Positions 27,601-36,801 are shown, numbered from the stretch's first letter. The stretch is 64,000 nt of DNA from Rhizobium sp. BK196 (GCF_014193255.1 NZ_JACHZB010000005.1:310001-374000), one strand, 5' to 3'. Program-made: numbers and translations. The notes: generated by a model from the letters alone, not told the origin.

Positions 27601-29120
27601 GCATCCTCCGTTCGTTTGTCGGCCGCGGCAATGGCGTCGACAATGCCGGCAGCGCTGATGTGCTCACCGGTGAGTTCTGCGATATGTTCGCGATCGCGCA
27701 GCACGATGACGCGCGAGCTGTAGGCAACCAGTTCCTCCAGTTCCGAGGAGATGACGATCAGCGACATGCCTCGAGCGCATAGTTGCTCGATCAGTTTGAT
27801 GATCTCCGCATGGGCGCCGACATCGATGCCGCGGGTCGGCTCGTCCAGGATCAGGAAATTCGGATTGGTCGCGAGCCAGCGGGCGAGGATCGCCTTCTGC
27901 TGATTTCCGCCGGACAGCAGCCGGATGGGCTTTTCGCGATCGGTCGTGCGGATATCGAGCGCCTTGATGTATTCGTCAGCGATTGCATTCTGTTCGGCGC
28001 GTGAAAGCGGCCGTGCCCAGCCGCGGCGGGCCTGCAACGCAAGCGCGATATTCTCGCGGATCGACAGGTCGCCGATAATGCCGTCCGTCTTGCGGTCTTC
28101 CGGGCAGAAGCCGAAGCCCTTGCCGATCGCAGCACGTGGACTCGACAGCACCACCGGTTTTCCGCCGATCCTGGCGACACCGCTATCGGCGCTTTCGATG
28201 CCGAAGAGAAGCTCGGCCGTTTCCGTACGCCCCGACCCGAGGAGCCCCGCGACGCCGACGACTTCGCCAACGCGGACTTCGAGATCAAAGGGCTTCACCT
28301 TTCCGCGTTTTCCGAAACCCTCGAAAGAATATTTGACCTCACCGGCCGCAATGGTGTGTTCCCTGACGGCATGCTCCGTCTGGGCGAGTTCACGCCCGAG
28401 CATCATGGCGATCAGGTTCTGGCGCGGCAGTTCGGCGGCCTCATGAGTACCGACAAGCCGGCCATTGCGCAGCACGGTGATGCGGTCGCTGATCGCGTAA
28501 ACCTGCTCGAGGAAATGAGTAATGAAGACAATACCCAATCCGCGCTTCTTCAAGTCATTTATGATGCGGAAAAGCATCTCGACTTCATGGGTATCGAGGC
28601 TGGCGGTGGGCTCGTCGAGAATGAGCACCTTGCCCGACAGATCGACGGCGCGGGCGATCGCGACGATCTGCTGGACGGCGACCGAGAAGCGGTCGAGCTG
28701 TGCGGTTACATCAATATCGAGGCCGTAGCCTGCCAGAAGCTCACGGGCATTCCGGTTCATGGTACGGGCATCGATCATGCCGAAACGCTTCGGCTGGCGT
28801 CCGAGGAAGAGGTTTTCCGCGACGCTGAGATTGGAGAGGAGGTTGACCTCCTGGTAGACGGTGCCGATGCCGAGCTTCTGGGCGGCCAGCGTATCGGCCG
28901 GATCAATCTCGTGACCTTCCAGTGTCAGGCTTCCGCCGTCGCGACGATAGGCGCCGGTAATGCATTTGATGAGCGTCGACTTGCCGGCGCCGTTTTCGCC
29001 GAGCAACGCGTGAACCTCGCCGCGGCGCAGCGTGAAATCCACCTTATCCAGGGCGATAGCGCCGGGGAAGAATTTCGCTATGGCCGAGGCTGCGAGAATA
29101 TTCTCGAAATTGTGAACCAT
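27597..29120 (-). CDS. ytfR: Sugar ABC transporter ATP-binding protein, YtfR-like
   Basis: A 507-residue double ABC ATPase of the carbohydrate uptake (CUT2) class. The first half has Walker A GENGAGKST and Walker B LILDEPTASLD. The second half has GLLGSGRTE in place of a classical Walker A, signature LLSGGNQQKAILARWL and FLILDEPTRGIDVG. The ATG at 29120 begins MVHNFENILAASAIAKFFPG, which aligns with family starts; an in-frame extension to 29204 does not. A stem-loop lies between it and ytfQ. Confidence 0.93.
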   Translation of the reverse strand: MVHNFENILAASAIAKFFPGAIALDKVDFTLRRGEVHALLGENGAGKSTLIKCITGAYRRDGGSLTLEGHEIDPADTLAAQKLGIGTVYQEVNLLSNLSVAENLFLGRQPKRFGMIDARTMNRNARELLAGYGLDIDVTAQLDRFSVAVQQIVAIARAVDLSGKVLILDEPTASLDTHEVEMLFRIINDLKKRGLGIVFITHFLEQVYAISDRITVLRNGRLVGTHEAAELPRQNLIAMMLGRELAQTEHAVREHTIAAGEVKYSFEGFGKRGKVKPFDLEVRVGEVVGVAGLLGSGRTETAELLFGIESADSGVARIGGKPVVLSSPRAAIGKGFGFCPEDRKTDGIIGDLSIRENIALALQARRGWARPLSRAEQNAIADEYIKALDIRTTDREKPIRLLSGGNQQKAILARWLATNPNFLILDEPTRGIDVGAHAEIIKLIEQLCARGMSLIVISSELEELVAYSSRVIVLRDREHIAELTGEHISAAGIVDAIAAADKRTEDA

Positions 29121-29198
29121 GAGGGCTGCTGTTTCCTGATATTGTGCCTTACGCCTGTGCCAAAACCAGGCATAACGCTTGGCCCGACACTGGCAGTT

Positions 29199-29227
29199 CC
29201 GCACCAGTCCAAGATGGACCGGTGCGG
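29199..29227 (-). other. Intercistronic stem-loop between ytfQ and ytfR
   Basis: A 12-bp stem with one wobble pair and a 5-base loop lies just after the ytfQ stop. No T-run follows on the minus strand, so it is not a simple terminator. Such hairpins often protect the binding-protein mRNA so that it outnumbers the permease message; that role is inferred. Confidence 0.6.
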
Positions 29228-29240
29228 TTCGAGGTTCAAA

Positions 29241-30203
29241 TCAGTAGCCCTGACCCTTCTTCTCTTCGTAGACCTTCATCGGGTCGTCAGCCGGCGTATA
29301 GAGCTTGGACTCGGTCTGGATCCACTTCGGCGGAGCCTTCTTGTCTTTCAGGTAGGCATCGAGCGCATCGAAGGCCGGACCTGCCATGTTCGGCGTCAGC
29401 TCGACCGTGGCGTTGGATTCGCCTTCAGACATGGCCTTGAAGATATCGGGCACGGCGTCGATGGAGACGACGAGGATATCCTTGCCCGGCTTCAGGCCGG
29501 CTTCCTTGATGGCCTGGATGGCGCCGACGGCCATGTCGTCGTTATGGGCATAGAGCGCGCAGATATTCTTGCCGCCATTCTCGGCCTTCAGGAAGCTTTC
29601 CATGACTTCCTTGCCCTTGGTGCGGGTGAAATCACCGGTCTGGCTGCGAACGATCTTGAGGTTGTCGTGGCCGGCAAGAGCCTCTTCGAAGCCCTTCTTG
29701 CGGGCGATGGCTGGCGATGAACCGGTCGTGCCCTGCAGCTCGACGACATTGCACTTCTTGTCGCCGACGGTCTTGACCAGGAAGTCGCCTGCGACCTTGC
29801 CTTCATGGACCAGGTCGGATGTAACCGCCGTCAGATAGAGATCGTCAGGAGCCTTGATGGTACGGTCGAGAAGGATGACCGGAATCTTGGCTTCCTTAGC
29901 TTCCTTCAGAACGTCGTCCCAGCCGGTTTCGACAACAGGAGCAATGAGAATGGCATCGACGCCCTGAGCAATGAAGGAGCGCAAAGCTTTGATCTGATTC
30001 TCCTGCTTCTGCTGCGCATCGGCAAACTTCAGATCAATGCCGCGCTTCTTGGCCTGTTCCTTGGTCACTGTCGTTTCAGCCGCGCGCCAGCCCGACTCCG
30101 ACCCGATCTGCGAGAAGCCGACGGTCAAGCCGGCAGCCGAAGCCGAACCGAACATGCAGGCAGCCAGAATCGTGGCACTCAAAAGTGCAGTCTTCAATTT
30201 CAT
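29241..30203 (-). CDS. ytfQ: Sugar-binding protein, YtfQ-like (galactofuranose type)
   Basis: A 320-residue periplasmic binding protein. The signal peptide ends near GSASAAG (about residue 23); then come LTVGFSQIGSESGWRAAE, QQKQENQIKALRSFIAQGVD, VVELQGTTGSSPAIARKKGF, SQTGDFTRTKGKEVMES and VELTPNMAGPAFDALD, all closely matching E. coli YtfQ, a high-affinity galactofuranose binder. The ATG at 30203 is preceded by GGGAGAGGAAA; the in-frame region upstream is leader. It heads the operon ytfQ-ytfR-ytfT-yjfF-gntR. The ligand is inferred from the family. Confidence 0.92.
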   Translation of the reverse strand: MKLKTALLSATILAACMFGSASAAGLTVGFSQIGSESGWRAAETTVTKEQAKKRGIDLKFADAQQKQENQIKALRSFIAQGVDAILIAPVVETGWDDVLKEAKEAKIPVILLDRTIKAPDDLYLTAVTSDLVHEGKVAGDFLVKTVGDKKCNVVELQGTTGSSPAIARKKGFEEALAGHDNLKIVRSQTGDFTRTKGKEVMESFLKAENGGKNICALYAHNDDMAVGAIQAIKEAGLKPGKDILVVSIDAVPDIFKAMSEGESNATVELTPNMAGPAFDALDAYLKDKKAPPKWIQTESKLYTPADDPMKVYEEKKGQGY

Positions 30204-30247
30204 GATTTCCTCTCCCAATGCCGCTTCTTCGCGGCGCAGGGTCAAAA

Positions 30248-30261
30248 AATCATATAGTATT
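30248..30261. promoter_or_regulatory. Candidate operator of the ytfQ operon
   Basis: AATCATATAGTATT is an imperfect dyad (ten of fourteen positions symmetric) 45 bases before the ytfQ start in the only AT-rich stretch of the leader, overlapping possible -10 sequences. It is a plausible site for the operon's GntR regulator but rests on one occurrence. Confidence 0.3.
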
Positions 30262-30297
30262 ACTTTTGTAAATGCGCATTTTGGTATGCACCGCAGC

Positions 30298-30328
30298 AAA
30301 AAAGGCGCTCTTTTCAGAGCGCCTTTTC
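30298..30328 (-). terminator. Terminator of the BMP-family transporter operon
   Basis: A perfect 10-bp stem (arms 30301-30310 and 30317-30326) is followed on the minus strand by six T residues, 25 bases beyond the BMP gene stop. It separates the two leftward transporter operons. Confidence 0.92.
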
Positions 30329-30352
30329 GCAACTGCGAGTTACAAAATCTGC

Positions 30353-31429
30353 TTATTGTGCCGGCAGCTTATCATCCACGCCTTCGACGTAGAAGTTCAT
30401 GCCGAGCAGCGTGCCGTCATCGGCCTTTTCGCCGGCCTTCAGCCAAGGCGTGCCGTCCTGCTTGTTGATCGGACCGGTGAACGGATGCAGTTCGCCGGAC
30501 TTGATCTTGGCTTCGGTTTCCTCAGCCATTTTCTTCACGTCGTCAGGCATATTCGTGTAGGGCGCCATCTTGAGGATGCCGTCCTTCAGGCCGTCCCAGC
30601 TCTGCTCGGACTTCCAGGTGCCGTCGAGAAGGGCATGCACGCGCTTGGAGTAGTAGTTGCCCCAGGTATCGACGATCGCCGTCAGCTGAGCCTTCGGACC
30701 GGCTGCGATCATGTCGGATGCCTGACCAAACGCGTGGATGCCGCGTTCTTCGGCAACCTGCATCGGCGCGGTGGTGTCGGTGTGCTGGGTCAGCACGTCG
30801 ACGCCCTGGTCGATCATGGCCTTGGCAGCGTCTGCTTCCTTGCCCGGGTCGAACCAGGTGTTGACCCAGATAACCTTGAGCTTGAAGCTCGGATCGATTG
30901 ACTTTGCACCCTGCTCGAAGGAGTTGATGCCCATGACCACTTCCGGGATCGGGAAGGAGGCGATGTAGGCAGCGCCGTGATTCTTCGAGGTCTTGGCGGC
31001 GATCTGGCCGAGGATGTAACGGCCTTCATAGAAGCGGGAATTGTAGGTCGCGAGGTTCGGGCCGGACTTGTAGCCGGTTCCGTGCTCGAACTTGACCTTC
31101 GGGAACTTGGCGGCAACCTTGACTGTCGCGTCCATGAAGCCGAAGGACGTCGTGAAAATCAGCTGGCAGCCGGAGCGGGCAAGGCGCTCGATGGCGCGCT
31201 CGGCATCCGGGCCTTCCGGCACGTTTTCGAGATAGGGTGTTTCAATCTTGTCGCCGAACTCTGCCTGCACCTGCTGGCGGCCGACATCGTGCGCTTGCGA
31301 ATAACCGCCGTCGTTGTGGGCGCCGACATAGACGAAGCAGACCTTCGTCTTGTCCGCTGCCGCGGCGGCGGAGGATATGCCGATCACGGCTGCGGCCGAT
31401 GCGGCAAGTGTGAGTGCGAACTTCTTCAT
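30353..31429 (-). CDS. BMP-family ABC transporter substrate-binding protein
   Basis: A 358-residue periplasmic binding protein of the basic membrane protein (PnrA/BmpA) family, which binds purine nucleosides in the characterized members. A signal peptide (MKKFALTLAASAAAVIGISSAAAAA) precedes KVCFVYVGAHNDGGYSQAHD, FTTSFGFMDATVKVAAKFP and NSFEQGAKSIDPSFKLKVIWVNTWFDPGKE. It is the last gene of the operon ATPase-permease-permease-binding protein. The nucleoside ligand is an inference from family and operon type. Confidence 0.9.
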   Translation of the reverse strand: MKKFALTLAASAAAVIGISSAAAAADKTKVCFVYVGAHNDGGYSQAHDVGRQQVQAEFGDKIETPYLENVPEGPDAERAIERLARSGCQLIFTTSFGFMDATVKVAAKFPKVKFEHGTGYKSGPNLATYNSRFYEGRYILGQIAAKTSKNHGAAYIASFPIPEVVMGINSFEQGAKSIDPSFKLKVIWVNTWFDPGKEADAAKAMIDQGVDVLTQHTDTTAPMQVAEERGIHAFGQASDMIAAGPKAQLTAIVDTWGNYYSKRVHALLDGTWKSEQSWDGLKDGILKMAPYTNMPDDVKKMAEETEAKIKSGELHPFTGPINKQDGTPWLKAGEKADDGTLLGMNFYVEGVDDKLPAQ

Positions 31430-31483
31430 AGTGACCCCTGTTGGTTTGAAGTTATTCCGAAAACCCGTCTCGATGTTCTTGTT

Positions 31484-32404
31484 CTATCGCTCCGGTACGA
31501 AGGCTTTTCCAAGCGACGCGGGCGTATTGATCAACGTCGTGCGTCGATTATGAGAAATGATGATGAGAACCACAATAGTCGCGGCATAGGGCAGCATCGA
31601 GAGGAACTGCGCGGGGATGCCGAGACCAAAGGCCTGCGCATGAAGCTGCAGGATCGTGACCGCTCCGAAGAGATAACCACCGGCAAAGACCCGCCACGGG
31701 CGCCAGGAGGCGAAGACCACTAACGCAAGCGTGATCCAGCCGCGTCCCGCCGACATGTTCTCCACCCATTGCGGTGTATAGACCAGCGAAAGCTGCGCGC
31801 CGGCAAGACCCGCGCAGGCACCGCCGAACATCACCGCCAGATAGCGCGTTCGGATGACATGAATGCCGAGTGCGTGGGCAGAACCGTGGCTGTCGCCGAT
31901 CGCCCTGAGTTTCAGGCCGGAGCGGCTTCTGAACAGGAACCAGCTCACTCCAAGGAGCAAGGCGATCGATAGGTAGAAGATCAGGTCCTGCTTGAAGAGA
32001 ACCGGACCGATAAAGGGAATATCGGACAGGAGCGGGATGACGATCTCTTTCAGTTGAATGCCGGGGACGCTGACATAGGGTTCGCCGAGCTGGCCGGAGA
32101 CACCAAGGCCGAGAAGGGTCAGCGCCAGGCCGGTCGCCACCTGGTTTGCCACCAGCGTCAGTGTCAGGAAGGCGAAGAGCAGTGAAAAAAGCGCGCCGGC
32201 GGCAATGCCGCAGATAATGCCGATATAGGGTGAGCCCGAGATCTGCGCGCCGGCAAAGGCGGCGACAGCACCCATGATCATCATGCCCTCGACGCCGAGA
32301 TTGAGGACGCCCGAGCGCTCTGTCACGAGTTCGCCGAGCGCTGCGATGACGAGCGGCGTGGAGGCGGTGATGACAGTCAGAAGAATGGCTTCGAAGATGC
32401 TCAT
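31484..32404 (-). CDS. ABC transporter permease (BMP/nucleoside type), second subunit
   Basis: A 306-residue permease with the family start FEAILLTVITASTPLVIAALGELVTERSGVLNLGVEGMM and eight or so hydrophobic segments. It overlaps the preceding permease gene by four bases. Pairs of this shape occur with BMP-type binding proteins and double ATPases for nucleoside import. Confidence 0.9.
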   Translation of the reverse strand: MSIFEAILLTVITASTPLVIAALGELVTERSGVLNLGVEGMMIMGAVAAFAGAQISGSPYIGIICGIAAGALFSLLFAFLTLTLVANQVATGLALTLLGLGVSGQLGEPYVSVPGIQLKEIVIPLLSDIPFIGPVLFKQDLIFYLSIALLLGVSWFLFRSRSGLKLRAIGDSHGSAHALGIHVIRTRYLAVMFGGACAGLAGAQLSLVYTPQWVENMSAGRGWITLALVVFASWRPWRVFAGGYLFGAVTILQLHAQAFGLGIPAQFLSMLPYAATIVVLIIISHNRRTTLINTPASLGKAFVPER

Positions 32405-33486
32405 GCCACGCTGCCCCTCACCCGCGACCAGACGATGCGGATTTTGTAATAGATCAGCGTATCGCAGGAGAGCACGAAGAAAAGGATGAGCCCCTGGAAG
32501 ACGCGGGTGACCTTGTCCGAAACACCGATCGAAAGCTGCGCCGCCTCACCGCCCAGATAGGTCAGCGCCAGCACCAGACCAGAAGCAATGATACCGAGCG
32601 GATTGAGACGACCGAGGAAGGCGACGATGATGGCGGTGAAGCCGTAGCCAGGCGAAATCGCCGGCTGCAGGTGGCCGATCGAGCCCGAAACCTCGCAAAT
32701 ACCGGCAAGGCCCGCCAGCGCGCCGGAAAAGAGGAAACTGAACCAGATCATCTTCTTCGACGAGAAGCCTGCGAAGCGCCCTGCCCGTTCCGACTGGCCG
32801 AGCACGACGACTTCGAAGCCCTTCAGAGTGAAGCGCATCATGAACCAGACGAGAACAGCTGCGACGATCGCGAAAATGAAGGCCCAATGGGCGCGGCCGG
32901 ACTCCTCCCAGATTGCCGGCACGATCGCCTCCGGCGCAAAGTCCCGCGAGACCGGGAAGTTGAAGCCCTTCGGATCACGCCATGCGCCGCGGATCAGCCA
33001 GTCGAGAAAGAGCTGGGCAATATAGACCAGCATCAGCGATGTCAGGATCTCATTGGTGTTGAAATGCGCCTTCAGCAACGCCGGAATGGCGGCAAACAGC
33101 GCGCCGCCGAGTACACCCAGAATCAGCATCAGCGGCAGCACGAGCGGGGAATGCCAGTCGTAGAAGATGACCGGGATATAGGAGCCGGTGATCGCGCCGA
33201 TGGTGAACTGACCTTCGGCGCCGATATTCCAGTTGTTGGAGCGATAGCAGACGGCGAGACCGACGGCGATCAGGATCAGCGGTGCTGCCTTGACCGCCAA
33301 TTCGTGCAGCGACCAGACTTCCAGAAGCGGCTCGAGAAAGAAGGCATCCAGTGCCTCGACCGGATCCTTGCCTAGCATTGCGAACATGATCGCGCCTGCG
33401 ATCAGCGTCAGGACGAGAGCGAGGAGCGGTGAAACGAAGGCGTAGAGCTTCGAGACCTGCGGGCGCTTTTCAAGCTCAATGCGCAT
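32401..33486 (-). CDS. ABC transporter permease (BMP/nucleoside type), first subunit
   Basis: A 361-residue permease beginning MRIELEKRPQ. The ATG at 33486 is chosen over one at 33516 because GGAGG lies six bases before it. Family motifs include NNWNIGAEGQFTIGAI, NTNEILTSLMLVYIAQLFLDWLI and ISPGYGFTAIIVAFLGRLNPLG. The start overlaps the ATPase gene by eleven bases. Confidence 0.9.
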   Translation of the reverse strand: MRIELEKRPQVSKLYAFVSPLLALVLTLIAGAIMFAMLGKDPVEALDAFFLEPLLEVWSLHELAVKAAPLILIAVGLAVCYRSNNWNIGAEGQFTIGAITGSYIPVIFYDWHSPLVLPLMLILGVLGGALFAAIPALLKAHFNTNEILTSLMLVYIAQLFLDWLIRGAWRDPKGFNFPVSRDFAPEAIVPAIWEESGRAHWAFIFAIVAAVLVWFMMRFTLKGFEVVVLGQSERAGRFAGFSSKKMIWFSFLFSGALAGLAGICEVSGSIGHLQPAISPGYGFTAIIVAFLGRLNPLGIIASGLVLALTYLGGEAAQLSIGVSDKVTRVFQGLILFFVLSCDTLIYYKIRIVWSRVRGSVA

Positions 33487-35044
33487 CAGCGGCCTCCGCG
33501 GCATGCTTGCCTTCATGCAGTCCGCCCATCAGCAGGCCAATCTTCTCGCGCGTGAGTTCACCTGCCGCATAGGGTTTTGAAAGGCGTCCTTCGGAAATGA
33601 CAGCAATATCTGTCGCCACCTCGAAGATTTCGTCGAGATCCTGGCTGATGACGACGACGGCGGAGCCCGCTTTTGCCAGATCCACAAGCGCTTGGCGGAT
33701 GCGGCTTGCAGCACCGGCATCAACACCCCAAGTCGGCTGATTTACGACAAGAACGGCCGGCTGGCGATCAAGCTCTCGGCCGACGATGAATTTCTGCAGA
33801 TTGCCGCCTGAGAGCGAACCCGCGGCGGGATCATCGCCACTCTTGCGCACGTCCATCGCCTCTGAGATGCGCCGTGCAGCGGATTTCACCGCGCCCTGCC
33901 TGATGATGCCGAGAACGCCGAGAAAGGCCTTGCGGTCCGACTGGCTGCGCGCCAGCACGAGGTTGTCGGAAAGTTTCATGGTGGAAATGGCCGCATGCCC
34001 ATGCCGCTCCTCCGGCACGAAGCCGGCACCAAGCAGGCGGCGGGCCGTGATTCCCTGCGTTCCGACAGGCTTCTTGCGGATCACGATCGCTTCGGCCGAC
34101 GACACCGGATATTCGCCCGACAGCGCATCGAAGAGTTCACTCTGGCCATTACCCGCAACACCGGCAATGGCAAGGATTTCTCCGGAGCGCACGCTCATCG
34201 AAACATCGCGCAGCGGCATGGCAAAGGGCGTCCGTGCAGCAACGGAGAGGTTCGAAACGGCGAGTTGCACGTCGCCCTTATCGCTACGCTCGGGATGGGT
34301 GACTGCCGCCACCTCACTGCCGACCATCATGCGGGCGAGAGAGGCGGGGGTTTCCTGCTTCGGATCGCAGGCGCCGGTCACACGGCCGTGGCGGAGCACG
34401 GTGGCGCGATCGCAAATACGCTGCACCTCTTCCAGGCGGTGGCTGATATAGAGGACGGAGCGCCCCTCGGCACGCAGCTTGAAGAGGGTTTCGAAGAGCT
34501 TGTCGGCCTCCTGCGGCGTCAGCACCGATGTCGGTTCGTCGAGGATGATGAGCTTCGGGTTCTGCAAGAGCGCGCGGACGATCTCGATGCGCTGGCGCTC
34601 GCCAACCGAGAGATCGGCGACATGCGCATGCGGATCGAGCGGCAGACCATAGGCCGCAGACAGTGCCCTCGCCTCCTCGGCGATCCTGCCGATCGGAATC
34701 CTGTCATCAAGCGAAAGCGCGATATTTTCGGCAACAGTCAGTGCCTCAAACAGCGAAAAATGCTGAAAGACCATGCCGATGCCGAGCCTGCGGGCCTCGC
34801 CCGGCGAGCTGATCGTGACTGGCCTGCCTTCCCAGAGGATATGGCCGCCCGTCGGCTCCAGAACGCCAAACAGCATCTTGACCAGCGTGGATTTGCCTGC
34901 GCCATTTTCGCCGAGGAGCGCATGAATTTCGCCCGGCGCTATATCGAGATCGATTTCATTGCAGGCGGCAAAGCTACCGAAGAATTTCGTCAGCTTCTGC
35001 ACCGATAACAACGCGCCGGAAGCCGGCACATTCAATGGCGACAC
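33476..35044 (-). CDS. ABC transporter ATP-binding protein (BMP/nucleoside type)
   Basis: A 522-residue double ATPase. The first domain is canonical (Walker A GENGAGKST, signature LSVGERQRIEIVRALL, Walker B LIILDEPTSVL). The second has GVAGNGQSE, signature LSGGNLQKFIVGREL and VLVVNQPTWGVDAG, so the catalytic Glu is Gln there; the same NQPTWGVD form is usual in this transporter family. The start is GTG at 35044, four bases after GAGGGGAA. It is the first gene of the transporter operon and follows the quinone oxidoreductase by 39 bases. Confidence 0.92.
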   Translation of the reverse strand: MSPLNVPASGALLSVQKLTKFFGSFAACNEIDLDIAPGEIHALLGENGAGKSTLVKMLFGVLEPTGGHILWEGRPVTISSPGEARRLGIGMVFQHFSLFEALTVAENIALSLDDRIPIGRIAEEARALSAAYGLPLDPHAHVADLSVGERQRIEIVRALLQNPKLIILDEPTSVLTPQEADKLFETLFKLRAEGRSVLYISHRLEEVQRICDRATVLRHGRVTGACDPKQETPASLARMMVGSEVAAVTHPERSDKGDVQLAVSNLSVAARTPFAMPLRDVSMSVRSGEILAIAGVAGNGQSELFDALSGEYPVSSAEAIVIRKKPVGTQGITARRLLGAGFVPEERHGHAAISTMKLSDNLVLARSQSDRKAFLGVLGIIRQGAVKSAARRISEAMDVRKSGDDPAAGSLSGGNLQKFIVGRELDRQPAVLVVNQPTWGVDAGAASRIRQALVDLAKAGSAVVVISQDLDEIFEVATDIAVISEGRLSKPYAAGELTREKIGLLMGGLHEGKHAAEAADAH

Positions 35045-35083
35045 GTTCCCCTCATTTCTTCTGCCGACCGGTCCTTTTGGATC

Positions 35084-36064
35084 TCATGGAATCAGCAGCG
35101 TCGTTCCGGTTGTTTTTCTTGTTTCCAGATCCGCGTGCGCCCGCCCAACCTCACGCAGCGGATAGGTTTGGTTGATATTGATACGCACTTTGTTGCTCTG
35201 CACAACATCAAATAGATTGTTTGCACAATCGGTCAGTTCCTGACGCGAGGCAATATAAGTGAAGAGCGTCGGGCGCGTGGCATAGAGAGAGCCCCTCTGG
35301 GCGAGGTGCGCCATCGTGAAATTCTCGATCGCGCCCGAAGATTGACCAAAGGACGCGAAGAGGCCGCGTGGCTTCAGGCAATCCAGCGAGTGTGGGAAAG
35401 TGTCTCGGCCGATCGAGTCATAAACCACGTCGACGCCCTTGCCCCCGGTGATCTCCCGCACGCGCCCGGCGAAATTCTCAGTTTTGTAATTGATGACATG
35501 GTCATAGCCATGATCGAGCGCCAGTTGGACCTTGTCGGCCGAACCCGCCGTGCCGATGACGGTTGCGCCGAGCGCCTTTGCCCACTGGCCGGCGATGAGA
35601 CCGACGCCGCCGGCTGCGGCATGGAACAGCAATACTGTCTCAGGGCCGACCTTGAAGGTGCGGTTCAGTAGATATTCCGCCGTCATGCCCTTCAGCATCA
35701 TGGCGGCTGCGGTTTCCAGGCTGACGCCCTCGGGCACCTTCACCAGATGTTTCGTCTCGATATTGCGCTCGGCGCTATAGGCGCCATCAGAGCCCGCATA
35801 AGCAACGCGGTCGCCCACGGCGAAATCGGTCACGCCGGGGCCAACGGAGGTGACGACGCCGGCGCCTTCCTTGCCGGTCACGAAAGGCAGATGCGGCGCC
35901 TTGTAGGTGCCGTCACGGAAATAGACATCGATGAAATTCAGCCCGACCGCTTGCTGGCGGATCTGCACCTGACCCGCGGATGGCGGCGGCAGATCGATAT
36001 CGACATATTCGAAAACCTCGGGACCACCGTTTCTGGAGAAAGAAACCGCCTTCGTCTTTGTCAT
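35084..36064 (-). CDS. NADPH:quinone oxidoreductase (zeta-crystallin type)
   Basis: A 326-residue zinc-free member of the medium-chain dehydrogenase family. The substrate-side motif GLNFIDVYFRDGTY, the glycine-rich GKEGAGVVTSVGPGVTDFAVGDRVAY and the cofactor motif HAAAGGVGLIAGQWAKALGA are visible. It likely transfers electrons from NADPH to quinones in the cytoplasm. It lies 11 bases after pcs on the same strand, so the two are probably co-transcribed, though no functional link is evident. Confidence 0.92.
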   Translation of the reverse strand: MTKTKAVSFSRNGGPEVFEYVDIDLPPPSAGQVQIRQQAVGLNFIDVYFRDGTYKAPHLPFVTGKEGAGVVTSVGPGVTDFAVGDRVAYAGSDGAYSAERNIETKHLVKVPEGVSLETAAAMMLKGMTAEYLLNRTFKVGPETVLLFHAAAGGVGLIAGQWAKALGATVIGTAGSADKVQLALDHGYDHVINYKTENFAGRVREITGGKGVDVVYDSIGRDTFPHSLDCLKPRGLFASFGQSSGAIENFTMAHLAQRGSLYATRPTLFTYIASRQELTDCANNLFDVVQSNKVRININQTYPLREVGRAHADLETRKTTGTTLLIP

Positions 36065-36075
36065 CTCAGTCTACC

Positions 36076-36801
36076 TCATTTACGTCCAAGCGCCGGGAAG
36101 AATTGGAGCACGGCACCGATAACGTAAAGGTAGATGCCGCTCACAATGAAGAGAACGACGGTCCATTGCGGCATGTCGAAATGCATCAACAGCGAATAGG
36201 CGCCAAGCGCTGACCACAGCAGAAAGATGCCGAGATTCAGCGGGCGCAGGCGCTGGACCCGCACGGGATGCAGGAAGTTGATCGGCAAAAAGGTCAGGAT
36301 CACGGAGACGGTGACGACGATAAAGGCCGTCATCTCGCTCGCATGCATGACGAAGAGCGTGAAGACCACCATGTTCCAGACGACGGGGAAACCGGAAAAG
36401 AAATACTCCTCCGTCTTCATGCCCATATCGGCATAGTAGATGGCGCTCGACACGACGATCATGCCGGCGGCGGCGAAGGACCAGGGTTCGCCGATCATAC
36501 CGCTCTGGTAGAGAGCAAAGGCCGGGAGCAGCACATAGGTCACGTAATCGATGATGTTGTCGAGCGTATCGCCAGACCAGTTGGGCAGCACTTCCTTGAC
36601 GCGCACCTTGCGGGCAATCGGCCCATCGATACCGTCGACCAGAAGTGCCAGGCCCAGCCACCAGAACATGTCGATGAAGCGGTGCTCGGCGGCGGCTACC
36701 ACGCCGAGAAACGCGAGAAAGGAACCGGATGCCGTCAGAATATGGACGGAAAATGCGCGCATTTCCGCGTATGGAACGCGCTTGTAATTGAAAATCTTCA
36801 T
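36076..36801 (-). CDS. pcs: Phosphatidylcholine synthase
   Basis: A 241-residue inner-membrane enzyme that condenses CDP-diacylglycerol with choline to give phosphatidylcholine, a lipid that rhizobia need for symbiosis. The CDP-alcohol phosphotransferase motif is complete: Asp59-Gly60, Ala63-Arg64, Gly77, Asp81 and Asp85, with twelve residues between AR and G. The NYKRVPYAEMRAFSVHILTA start and the LQFFPALGRK end match the Sinorhizobium enzyme. The ATG at 36801 follows GGGGGA. About eight hydrophobic segments are present. Confidence 0.95.
   Translation of the reverse strand: MKIFNYKRVPYAEMRAFSVHILTASGSFLAFLGVVAAAEHRFIDMFWWLGLALLVDGIDGPIARKVRVKEVLPNWSGDTLDNIIDYVTYVLLPAFALYQSGMIGEPWSFAAAGMIVVSSAIYYADMGMKTEEYFFSGFPVVWNMVVFTLFVMHASEMTAFIVVTVSVILTFLPINFLHPVRVQRLRPLNLGIFLLWSALGAYSLLMHFDMPQWTVVLFIVSGIYLYVIGAVLQFFPALGRK

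Noticed and set aside
28356..29720. A 454-codon frame antisense to ytfR and ytfQ
   Set aside because: It crosses two certain genes on the other strand and has no homology-like features.
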